A DNA stretch of 8,141 bases from Anaerocolumna sp047777345 (GTDB taxonomy: Bacteria > Bacillota > Clostridia > Lachnospirales > Lachnospiraceae): NCBI GenBank assembly GCA_047777345.1, contig JBKEEJ010000043.1, positions 1-8,141 of the forward strand, read 5' to 3'. Below the pieces are notes generated by a model. The model was not told where the DNA came from. It did no database searches and worked only from the letters and a program-made list of their open reading frames with translations. The position numbers were made by a program, and so were the translations under genes. How positions within the stretch are numbered: position 1 is the stretch's first letter; each line of letters begins with the position of its first letter. This document shows, piece by piece, positions 1 to 5,668 of the stretch.

Positions 1-26
1 TGGCACTGTAAAAGCAAAACAAATAT

Positions 27-740
27 GTGTCGGAAGACGGGACCGTTACCGGACTGGAAAATGTGTATTACTGGTTTGGAACTGATGTTTTAGGCAGAGA
101 TATTTTTACCAGAACCTGGGTCGATACCCGAATTTCTCTTTACATTGCCCTGGTGGCAGTAATTGTGGATATGTGCGTCGGAATGGTTTACGGCCTCATA
201 TCGGGATATTTTGGCGGTAAGGTAGACATGATTATGCAAAGGTTTGCGGAAATCCTAAACGAAATTCCTACCCTGGTCATCGTAACTTTACTGATTTTAG
301 TTTTAAAGCCGGGCCTTTTAACCATTACCATAGCCCTGGCCTTAACAGGCTGGATTGGCATGAGCCGGGTTGCAAGGGCTCAGGTTTTAAAACTGAAAGA
401 ACAGGAATTTATCCAGGCTTCCAAAACCTTAGGCGGAAAAGATTTCTTTATTATATTCAGGGAAATTCTTCCCAATATATTTGGCCAGTTAATTGTCATG
501 TCCATGTTTTCCATTCCCAATGCCATTTTTACCGAAGCCTTTCTGGCCTTTATCGGACTAGGTGTCCCCCAGCCCCTGGCTTCCTTAGGTTCCCTTATCA
601 GCGACGGTTTTAAATCTTTGACAACCCATCCTTATATGATCGTATTTCCGGTTATTGTACTGGCAATTATTATGCTAAGTTTTAATATGGTTGCCGATGG
701 CTTAAGAGATGCTTTTGACCCGAAAATGAAAGAGATATAG
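27..740 (+). CDS. oppC: Oligopeptide ABC transporter permease OppC, 5' part missing
   Basis: This is an inner-membrane permease subunit of an oligopeptide importer (binding-protein-dependent transport inner membrane family), which pairs with OppB to form the channel. The visible 237 residues start just before the FGTDVLGRD motif (residues 17-25), which in this family follows the first membrane helix and an outside loop. They then cover the remaining helices and the EAA loop that docks on the ATPases (about residues 127-149, with ASKTLGG in the middle), and end in ADGLRDAFDPKMKEI, a typical OppC end. Roughly 90 or more N-terminal residues, including the first helix, are absent. The GTG at 27 has no ribosome binding site and is probably not a real start: the frame is stopped by TAA at 9-11, while bases 2-22 in another frame read GTVKAKQ, which would join naturally to YVSEDG. 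The downstream stop abuts the oppD ribosome binding site. Family assignment is firm; intactness is doubtful. Confidence 0.9.
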   Translation: MSEDGTVTGLENVYYWFGTDVLGRDIFTRTWVDTRISLYIALVAVIVDMCVGMVYGLISGYFGGKVDMIMQRFAEILNEIPTLVIVTLLILVLKPGLLTITIALALTGWIGMSRVARAQVLKLKEQEFIQASKTLGGKDFFIIFREILPNIFGQLIVMSMFSIPNAIFTEAFLAFIGLGVPQPLASLGSLISDGFKSLTTHPYMIVFPVIVLAIIMLSFNMVADGLRDAFDPKMKEI

Positions 741-749
741 GAGGTTTTT

Positions 750-1817
750 ATGGAAAGAAAAAAAATTTTATCTATTAAGGATTTATCCGTCTCTTTTAGC
801 ACCTCCGCCGGAGAGGTTAACGCAGTGCAGGGCTTAAACCTGTCCCTGTATAAAGGGGAAACCTTAGCTATCGTAGGAGAAAGCGGAAGCGGTAAATCCG
901 TAACGGTTAAGGCAATCATGGGACTTCTTGGCAGTAATGCGAAAATAAAGGCCGGATCTATCCGATTTACCTATAAAGATAGCGAAAAGGAAATAGAAGA
1001 AGACCTTTTAACCCTGTCCAAAAAAGAAATCCGAAAAAGAATTAACGGGAAACGGATAGCCATGGTTTTTCAGGATCCTATGACTTCCTTAAATCCTACC
1101 ATGACCATTGGGGCTCAGATAATGGAAGGTATGATTTATCATTATAAAATGCCCAAAAAAGAAGCCTATGAAAAGGCAGTAAACCTTCTTAACCTGGTAG
1201 GCATATCCGATGCCGGAAAACGTATGAAAAACTATCCTCATCAGCTTTCCGGAGGAATGCGGCAAAGGGTTGTGATTGCCATAGCCCTTTCCTGTAACCC
1301 GGACCTTTTAATCTGTGATGAACCAACCACTGCCCTGGATGTTACCATTCAGTCCAAAATACTTGAACTAATCAAAGAGATTCAAAAAAATACCGGTATT
1401 TCGGTTATTTATATTACCCACGATTTGGGTGTGGTTGCCAAGGTGGCAGATTATGTGGCCGTTATGTATGCGGGAAAAATCCTGGAAAAGGGAACCACAG
1501 ATGAAATATTTTATGATCCGAAACATCCTTATACCTGGGGACTTTTATCCGCCATGCCGGACTTAAATACCACTGATGATAAGCTTTATACCATTCCCGG
1601 AAACCCGCCGAATCTGCTGCATCAAGTGGAAGGGGATCCCTTTGCCCCAAGAAACATTTATGCTTTAAACATTGACTATCGAACCGAGCCTCCTATGTTT
1701 CGTATAACCGACACTCATTATGCGGCTACCTGGCTTCTCCATGAGAAAGCTCCCAGGGTAGATATGCCAAAAGAATTAAGAAGCAGAATCAGCAATATGC
1801 TAAGGGAGGTGAAATAA
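750..1817 (+). CDS. oppD: Oligopeptide ABC transporter ATP-binding protein OppD
   Basis: One of the two cytoplasmic ATPases that drive the Opp importer. The 355-residue protein has all nucleotide-binding motifs in order: Walker A GESGSGKS (residues 43-50), Q-loop FQDPMTSLNP (107-116), signature LSGGMRQR (166-173), Walker B LLICDEP with catalytic E191 (186-192), D-loop ALD (195-197) and H-loop THD with H224. The C-terminal oligopeptide-transporter extension (after about residue 260, HPYTWGLL, then IPGNPPNL) is present. It lacks the cysteine cluster found in many DppD/OppD proteins: the matching stretch reads GDPFAPRN, and the only cysteines are C182 and C189. The start is supported by GGAGG at 740-744, five bases before the ATG; the gene begins 9 bp after oppC and ends 3 bp before oppF, so one operon is likely. 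The substrate range cannot be read from the sequence. Confidence 0.95.
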   Translation: MERKKILSIKDLSVSFSTSAGEVNAVQGLNLSLYKGETLAIVGESGSGKSVTVKAIMGLLGSNAKIKAGSIRFTYKDSEKEIEEDLLTLSKKEIRKRINGKRIAMVFQDPMTSLNPTMTIGAQIMEGMIYHYKMPKKEAYEKAVNLLNLVGISDAGKRMKNYPHQLSGGMRQRVVIAIALSCNPDLLICDEPTTALDVTIQSKILELIKEIQKNTGISVIYITHDLGVVAKVADYVAVMYAGKILEKGTTDEIFYDPKHPYTWGLLSAMPDLNTTDDKLYTIPGNPPNLLHQVEGDPFAPRNIYALNIDYRTEPPMFRITDTHYAATWLLHEKAPRVDMPKELRSRISNMLREVK

Positions 1818-1820
1818 TAT

Positions 1821-2747
1821 ATGGAAGAAAAGGCCCCATTGCTAATTGTGAAAGATTTAAAGCAGTATTTCCGGTTAAATCGTAAATATACCGTAAAAGC
1901 AGTAGACGGCGTAAGTTTTGAGATTTACCCCGGTGAAACCTATGGTCTTGTGGGCGAATCCGGCAGCGGAAAAACTACCATTGGCCGATCTATTATTCGC
2001 CTGTATAAGCCCACTTCCGGCCAGGTAATTTTCGGCGGAACAGATATTTCAGGACAGCTTTCAAAAAAAGAAACGGCCAGACTTCGTACCAAAATGCAGA
2101 TGATATTTCAGGATCCTATGGCCTGTTTAAATCCCAGGAAAAAAATTTTAGACATTATAGCCCAGGGCCTGGATATTCATCATCGATATCATTCCAGGGA
2201 AGAAAGAAAGGAAAAAGTATTTAAGATTTTAGATATGGTGGGCCTGTCCAGAGAGCATGCCGACCGTTATCCCCACCAGTTTTCCGGGGGGCAAAGGCAG
2301 CGTATCGGCATTGCCAGGGCATTAATTATGAACCCTGACCTGATTATTGCCGATGAGTGTATAAGCGCCCTGGACGTTTCCATTCAGGCCCAGGTAGTCA
2401 ATCTGATGAAAGATATTCAGAAAGAAACCAATACGGCCTACCTGTTTATCGCCCATGATCTTTCCATGGTAAAATATATCTCCGACAGAATTGGAGTGCT
2501 TCATCTGGGCCATATGGTAGAAACCGGGACAAAAGATGAAATTTTCTCAAATCCCATTCATCCTTATACCAAGTCCCTCTTATCCGCCATACCAAGGCCC
2601 AATCCCATTCTGGAAAAGAAAAGAATTTCTTTAAACTATGATTATTCCAAAAGCGGAATTGACTATAACAAAGGTATAATGCAGCACGTGGAAGGAAGCC
2701 ACTATGTGCTGGCTACCCATGAGGAATTTATAAACTGGACCAAATAA
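1821..2747 (+). CDS. oppF: Oligopeptide ABC transporter ATP-binding protein OppF
   Basis: Second ATPase of the Opp importer, expected to form the nucleotide-binding heterodimer with OppD. The 308 residues contain Walker A GESGSGKT (45-52), Q-loop FQDPMACLNP (96-105), signature FSGGQRQR (154-161), Walker B LIIADEC with E179 (174-180) and H-loop AHD with H212. The residue after the Walker B glutamate is cysteine (C180) instead of the usual proline; I recall this variant from other clostridial OppF proteins, so it is probably not damage. The C-terminus, with HPYTKSLLSAIP and then the MQHVEGSHYVLAT stretch, matches the complete ends of clostridial OppF, so the gene looks full length. The ribosome binding site AGGGAGGTG (1803-1811) lies inside the end of oppD, nine bases before the ATG. 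It is the last gene of the operon; immediately after its stop lies an intron-like fragment and then a large hairpin. Confidence 0.95.
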   Translation: MEEKAPLLIVKDLKQYFRLNRKYTVKAVDGVSFEIYPGETYGLVGESGSGKTTIGRSIIRLYKPTSGQVIFGGTDISGQLSKKETARLRTKMQMIFQDPMACLNPRKKILDIIAQGLDIHHRYHSREERKEKVFKILDMVGLSREHADRYPHQFSGGQRQRIGIARALIMNPDLIIADECISALDVSIQAQVVNLMKDIQKETNTAYLFIAHDLSMVKYISDRIGVLHLGHMVETGTKDEIFSNPIHPYTKSLLSAIPRPNPILEKKRISLNYDYSKSGIDYNKGIMQHVEGSHYVLATHEEFINWTK

Positions 2748-2748
2748 T

Positions 2749-2946
2749 GTGCAAACTTTTATTGACCTTCTGTCACATACGTGGTATTTTCCTTTTAAGT
2801 GTTATGCACAGCCTGCCCGGGCTTTTACTGACCAGGAATTTCGGAGGGCCTTTCTAATCAATCGAGTAGGAGAAATTTCTCTACTTCCCACTATCTGGGC
2901 GTGTTCGGAACTTACACCCGTTAGAGCGCACCCATGGCGCGCAAAC
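2749..2946 (-). mobile_element. Group II intron remnant (5' part of domain I, class C-like), truncated
   Basis: Read on the minus strand from about 2946 downwards, the segment begins GTTTGCGCGCC ATGGGTGC, followed by TCTAACGGGTGTAAGTTCCGAAC. From memory this closely follows the 5' end of the Oceanobacillus class C group II intron (GUGUG start, CAUGGGUGC, then UCUA, GGGUG and CCGAAC at matching distances). It also has the expected GGG/CC local hairpin and a stem-loop at 2866-2884 (GTAG and CTAC arms). The fragment follows directly a hairpin plus TTTTTTAT on the same strand, which is where class C introns insert (downstream of intrinsic terminators). No intron-encoded reverse transcriptase and no domain V motif are seen, so only about 200 bases of a roughly 2-kb element remain. 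The 3' limit is uncertain and is placed next to the oppF stop. An unrelated structured RNA is the main alternative; the call rests on recalled consensus. Confidence 0.55.
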
Positions 2947-2948
2947 AT

Positions 2949-3050
2949 AAAAAAGGGAATGTCGATAAAATATAACCTTAAATAAGCTATGCCATTTCTT
3001 CATATTAACAGCTTATTCTAAAGGCTTTCTTTTACGGCATTCCCTTTTCT
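2949..3050. terminator. Large nested bidirectional terminator between converging genes
   Basis: An outer 14-bp stem pairs 2951-2964 (AAAAGGGAATGTCG) with 3035-3048 (CGGCATTCCCTTTT), with one G-U wobble. Inside it, CCTT (2976-2979) can pair with AAGG (3021-3024), and an exact 8-bp stem pairs AATAAGCT (2981-2988) with AGCTTATT (3010-3017). The plus strand leaves through TTTTCTTAT and the minus strand through TTTTTTAT, so it can serve both the opp operon and the GDPD gene. The long inner segment is unusual for a simple terminator. The remaining bases 3051-3154 up to the GDPD stop are AT-rich and I see nothing else in them. Confidence 0.6.
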
Positions 3051-3154
3051 TATAAATAATATTTTACAGACAAAGCCTTAATTCGGAATATACCAATAGA
3101 AACTAAACTGGGATAAATCAGTAAACAAAAGTCAGTATTACTGTCACTAAATTA

Positions 3155-4486
3155 CTACTCAGTTACAATCTTAACCAAAGTCTGCAATAACCGGTTGGAT
3201 TCTTCGTCATATAAAATCCTTTTGGCATAAGACGGATCATCGGTTATTACATTATCCACACCAATCCGTTTCATCCTCTCAAGTTCCGTCTTTGTATTTA
3301 CGGTCCAGACCATTATTTCTTTACCGGCCTTATGCACTTCGCTGCATATGGTTTTTGTGACCAGACTGGATCTTACACTGAAAAAGTCAATATAATCACT
3401 GTTATAATATCCGCTGTATATCTGATAAGTAATATAGCCGGTTCGAATATCCGGATCCAGTTCCTTGATACGTTCCAAAACTCCCAAATTGGTGGAGCTT
3501 ATTACACACTGCCATTGCATATCGTATTCCTGAATCAGGGCTACGACCTTTTCCTCCAGGCCTTCCTCTGCATTTCTGTATTTTAAATCAAGGTTCAAAT
3601 TGATTTTACCTTTGCACAGTTCAAATACTTCCCTGAGCGTGGGAATTTGGGTACCGGTATATGCTTTATCTTTCCAGCTTCCGGCATCCAGCTTAGAAAC
3701 TTCATCTAGGGTAAGCTGCCATATTTTCTTATTTACCCCGGTGGTACGCTTTAAGCTTTCATCGTGAAGCAGTACTAACTCCCCGTCTTTTGTCACCCTG
3801 ACGTCAACTTCCACACAGTCAGCCTGCTCCTCAATGGCTTTTTCTATTGCCGGTAATGTATTTTCCGGAATACCGGAAGAAAATCCCCGATGGGAAGTAA
3901 CACGTACCATATCAAGATTCATATAGGCTAAAGGCGAACCATTTCTGACAATATCATAGAAGGAATAAAAAATAACCATGGTTAATATGACTGCAAAAAT
4001 CTTTATTAAGGTTTTATAGGCTCCCACTGAAACCACAATATTGTCCACACTGTCCCCCATATGGATATTTTCCTGTATATCTTTCTTGCATTGGTAGAAC
4101 AGATGGGTATAAAAGGCAAAGTTTGTCATGGTATTAATGGCAAATAAGCCTATAAACAAATAACCGTTCATTTTCTCATTAATAGAGAGAAACGTTGCGA
4201 TAGCCAGACTTTTATCCGGTATACCGGCAATAAAAAATGCCGTAACTACGATAATAACCAGGTATATCAGAAAATCAAACAGTCCTATACCCGCATTCCA
4301 CAAAAGAAAATATACCATAATACCCAGGGAAGATATTTTTTTCTTTCTTCTTCTGTAAAACAACAGGCTCCTGTCCTCATCATTATCCCCGGAATTATTT
4401 TCTGCGGCATCCTTTGATTCTTCCAAATTTTTGTCTATATTCCAATTCTTATTATAGTCTTTTCCCTTATAAGTTTTCCCCCTCAA
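3155..4486 (-). CDS. Glycerophosphodiester phosphodiesterase, C-terminal part (membrane segments plus catalytic domain), frameshifted gene
   Basis: Predicted to hydrolyse glycerophosphodiesters to glycerol 3-phosphate and an alcohol, with the catalytic domain attached to a multi-pass membrane domain. In this 443-residue frame, hydrophobic segments lie at about 52-90, 108-127 and 158-178, then the GDPD domain from about 197 to 430. Catalytic residues of the family are present: HRG (H199, R200), PENT (E208), EVDV (E226, D228) and HD (H241). The apparent start is TTG at 4486, inside the preceding frame and without a ribosome binding site. Skipping one G in the G5 run (4478-4482) gives LIEGKTYKG in place of LIEGENL-stop, which resembles the LEGKSFKEA motif of intact homologues. 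I therefore infer one gene (3155-5114) of about 650 residues, split by a one-base shift. Residues 10-40 form an unusual acidic, Asn-rich loop. The hairpin at 2949-3050 is its likely terminator. Confidence 0.88.
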   Translation of the reverse strand: MRGKTYKGKDYNKNWNIDKNLEESKDAAENNSGDNDEDRSLLFYRRRKKKISSLGIMVYFLLWNAGIGLFDFLIYLVIIVVTAFFIAGIPDKSLAIATFLSINEKMNGYLFIGLFAINTMTNFAFYTHLFYQCKKDIQENIHMGDSVDNIVVSVGAYKTLIKIFAVILTMVIFYSFYDIVRNGSPLAYMNLDMVRVTSHRGFSSGIPENTLPAIEKAIEEQADCVEVDVRVTKDGELVLLHDESLKRTTGVNKKIWQLTLDEVSKLDAGSWKDKAYTGTQIPTLREVFELCKGKINLNLDLKYRNAEEGLEEKVVALIQEYDMQWQCVISSTNLGVLERIKELDPDIRTGYITYQIYSGYYNSDYIDFFSVRSSLVTKTICSEVHKAGKEIMVWTVNTKTELERMKRIGVDNVITDDPSYAKRILYDEESNRLLQTLVKIVTE

Positions 4487-5114
4487 TTAATGCATATAAA
4501 AAACTTATCAGCCTTTTTGCCATAATCCATAAAAGGTAAAAAAACAGTACGATAAGGCCAAAGGTAATAAGATTTTTGTACTTCTTTACGCTTTCGGTTA
4601 TAAACGAAATCATCCTTACCCGTTTTGCCATAAACACAAAAAGGGGCAAATTGGATAAAATCATAATCAGCCAGATTAAAATAAGAAAAATAAAATTCCT
4701 GCGCCAAAAAATGAAGAATAACCGTTTAAATGATAACAGGACCACACCAAATATATTAAACTTGCCTCCGCTCTCAATCTGGGTATAAAAGGAGGTAAGG
4801 AAACAGGCTTCAAACAGCAAAAATATACTAAGGACCAGCAATAACAAAGTTAAAAGTAGTAAAACCAAAGGATTCAGCAAAAAATATTTGATATTATTCA
4901 GGGTCAGGTAACTGTATCCGGTTATCTTTAACGCCAGGTGATACAAATAGGATATAAAGGGGGTTAATACTAATCCGTAAATTCCGATAAGAATTCCCTG
5001 CCCCACAAAAAGGGAAATGCTATGTAAGAAAATCAGTCTGACCGAATTTATCAGAATTTTTTTTCTTATTTTTATTTTGATTTTATTTATTATACGTCTA
5101 ACTAATTGTTGCAT
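4467..5114 (-). CDS. Glycerophosphodiester phosphodiesterase, N-terminal membrane domain (same gene, split by frameshift)
   Basis: A very hydrophobic 215-residue protein with a basic N-terminus (RRIINKIKIKIRKK) and about five or six membrane segments (roughly residues 28-52, 80-108, 118-132, 138-160 and 182-205). The stretch SYLTLNNIKYFLLNPL matches, from memory, the conserved core of the membrane domain that precedes GDPD catalytic domains in Firmicutes (Pfam GDPD membrane domain). It ends at TAA 4467-4469, 20 bases inside the following frame, exactly where homologues continue into LEGKSFKEA-like sequence. So this is most likely the first third of a single GDPD gene and not a separate protein. 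The ATG at 5114 has AAGGA eight bases upstream, and a sigma-A-like promoter lies at 5137-5165. Whether the break is real, programmed or a sequencing error cannot be decided here. Confidence 0.8.
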   Translation of the reverse strand: MQQLVRRIINKIKIKIRKKILINSVRLIFLHSISLFVGQGILIGIYGLVLTPFISYLYHLALKITGYSYLTLNNIKYFLLNPLVLLLLTLLLLVLSIFLLFEACFLTSFYTQIESGGKFNIFGVVLLSFKRLFFIFWRRNFIFLILIWLIMILSNLPLFVFMAKRVRMISFITESVKKYKNLITFGLIVLFFYLLWIMAKRLISFLYALIEGENL

Positions 5115-5136
5115 ATCCTAAGTCCTTTTTTTTACT

Positions 5137-5165
5137 ATTTTAATACTTTTACGACAGTAATTCAA
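5137..5165 (-). promoter_or_regulatory. Sigma-A-like promoter of the GDPD gene
   Basis: On the minus strand TTGAAT (5165-5160) and TAAAAT (5142-5137) are separated by exactly 17 bases. They match 4 of 6 and 5 of 6 positions of the housekeeping consensus and stand about 22 bases before the GDPD start codon. A weaker second candidate (TTGTTA, 16 bases, TATATT) lies further upstream at about 5172-5199. Confidence 0.45.
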
Positions 5166-5257
5166 TGATTAATATAGTATTAAACCGGGTCTTAACAACA
5201 AAACTTTGTTTGCAATAATTTTGTCTCAAAGGTTACAAAAAAGGTTCTTTTACGACA
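5146..5257. repeat. Exact 11-bp direct repeat CTTTTACGACA (two copies)
   Basis: Copies lie at 5146-5156 and 5247-5257, 101 bp apart. The first falls inside the spacer of the GDPD promoter; the second touches the left foot of the 5259-5305 hairpin. This could be a regulator site or chance in AT-rich DNA. Confidence 0.4.
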
Positions 5258-5305
5258 AAAAAGTGAGTAAACAAAAAGCAGACGCTTTCCGTTTACTCAA
5301 CTTTT
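5253..5305 (-). terminator. Strong terminator-like hairpin upstream of the GDPD promoter
   Basis: Stem arms 5259-5272 and 5291-5305 pair over 14 bp (GAGTAAAC with GTTTACTC at the core) with one bulged A. The loop contains a second 5-bp stem AAAGC/GCTTT (5275-5279 with 5284-5288) closed by AGAC. On the minus strand the hairpin is followed by TTTTTTG, as in an intrinsic terminator; the plus strand has a shorter ACTTTTC tail. It would end a transcript arriving from above about 5306, although the terminator at 5561-5597 already serves the upstream gene. Confidence 0.6.
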
Positions 5306-5355
5306 CATATCTATGTCAAGCAGCCGAATAAAAATGGTACTTTACAAGAAAGAGA

Positions 5356-5422
5356 AAATATAAGGTATAAGAGTTTCGGTTGCGAATTGTTGTAGATATG
5401 TACCTCTTATTTCCTTATATTT
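5356..5422. repeat. Long imperfect inverted repeat (RNA hairpin candidate)
   Basis: AAATATAAGG-t-ATAAGAG (5356-5373) pairs with CTCTTAT-tt-CCTTATATTT (5404-5422), giving 10 bp plus 7 bp around a small internal loop. The apical part contains a further TTCG/CGAA stem (5375-5378 with 5383-5386). Neither strand has a strong T-tract directly after it, so it is not a good terminator. It may be the body of a small RNA or a protein binding site. Confidence 0.5.
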
Positions 5423-5456
5423 ATACTATAATATATTCAACCGGCAGGGTAATGTT

Positions 5457-5516
5457 CCTGTCAAATAAAGTATTTATAACAATTTTTTTGCAATTTTTCA
5501 GTATGGCCTGTCAAAT
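5457..5516. repeat. Exact 10-bp direct repeat CCTGTCAAAT, spaced 50 bp
   Basis: Copies at 5457-5466 and 5507-5516 begin exactly 50 bp apart. On the minus strand each reads ATTTGACAGG and so contains a perfect TTGACA, but neither has a recognisable -10 box 16-18 bases downstream. It may be a regulator site or coincidence. Confidence 0.35.
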
Positions 5517-5560
5517 TAATTCTTCTTTCCTCAAATCGTGTCCATAAACAGAAGTATCCA

Positions 5561-5597
5561 TAAAAAAAAGGCTGATCTCTTAATGAGGCAGCCTTTT
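5561..5597 (-). terminator. Intrinsic terminator of the SpoIIQ-like gene
   Basis: AAAAGGCTG (5566-5574) pairs with CAGCCTTTT (5589-5597), continued by CTC/GAG (5577-5579 with 5585-5587) and a five-base loop, with one bulged A. The minus strand then runs into eight T residues. It lies about 70 bases after the SpoIIQ-like stop codon and is a textbook rho-independent terminator. Confidence 0.85.
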
Positions 5598-5668
5598 AAA
5601 GATATTTTAATTTAACGAATAATACATAAATTAAAATATTTTTGGTTCATATTAATCTTATCTGGTAT

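Larger units (their letters stand above)
5115..5668. other. 554-bp non-coding, structured intergenic region
   Basis: No convincing protein gene is visible on either strand between the GDPD start and the SpoIIQ-like stop. From left to right it holds the GDPD promoter (5137-5165), a strong hairpin (5259-5305), a long inverted repeat (5356-5422), a 10-bp direct repeat (5457-5466 and 5507-5516) and the terminator of the upstream minus-strand gene (5561-5597). The section between the two terminators (about 5306-5560) is unexplained and could be a small minus-strand transcript, but I see no clear promoter for one. Confidence 0.6.

Noticed and set aside
2810..2826. AGCC/GGCT hairpin followed by TTTT as an oppF terminator
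   Set aside because: The stem is only four base pairs with a short T run and lies within the intron-like fragment; the hairpin at 2949-3050 is a far better terminator.
2866..2884. Palindromic GAGAAATTTCTC as an operator
   Set aside because: It fits better as a stem-loop within the group II intron-like domain I, with GTAG/CTAC arms and a bulged C.
2749..2985. 78-residue open frame directly after oppF
   Set aside because: It starts with GTG without a ribosome binding site and overlaps the oppF end region. It resembles no family I know and runs across the intron-like fragment and the left terminator arm, so it is a chance frame.
4474..4482. Programmed ribosomal frameshift in the GDPD gene
   Set aside because: The required shift is +1 and the following codon is GAA, not a rare or stop codon. 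No stimulatory structure or internal Shine-Dalgarno at the needed spacing stands out, so an indel is simpler.
5306..5560. Small peptide gene or known riboswitch
   Set aside because: No ORF with a convincing ribosome binding site was found and no known riboswitch core motif was recognised.
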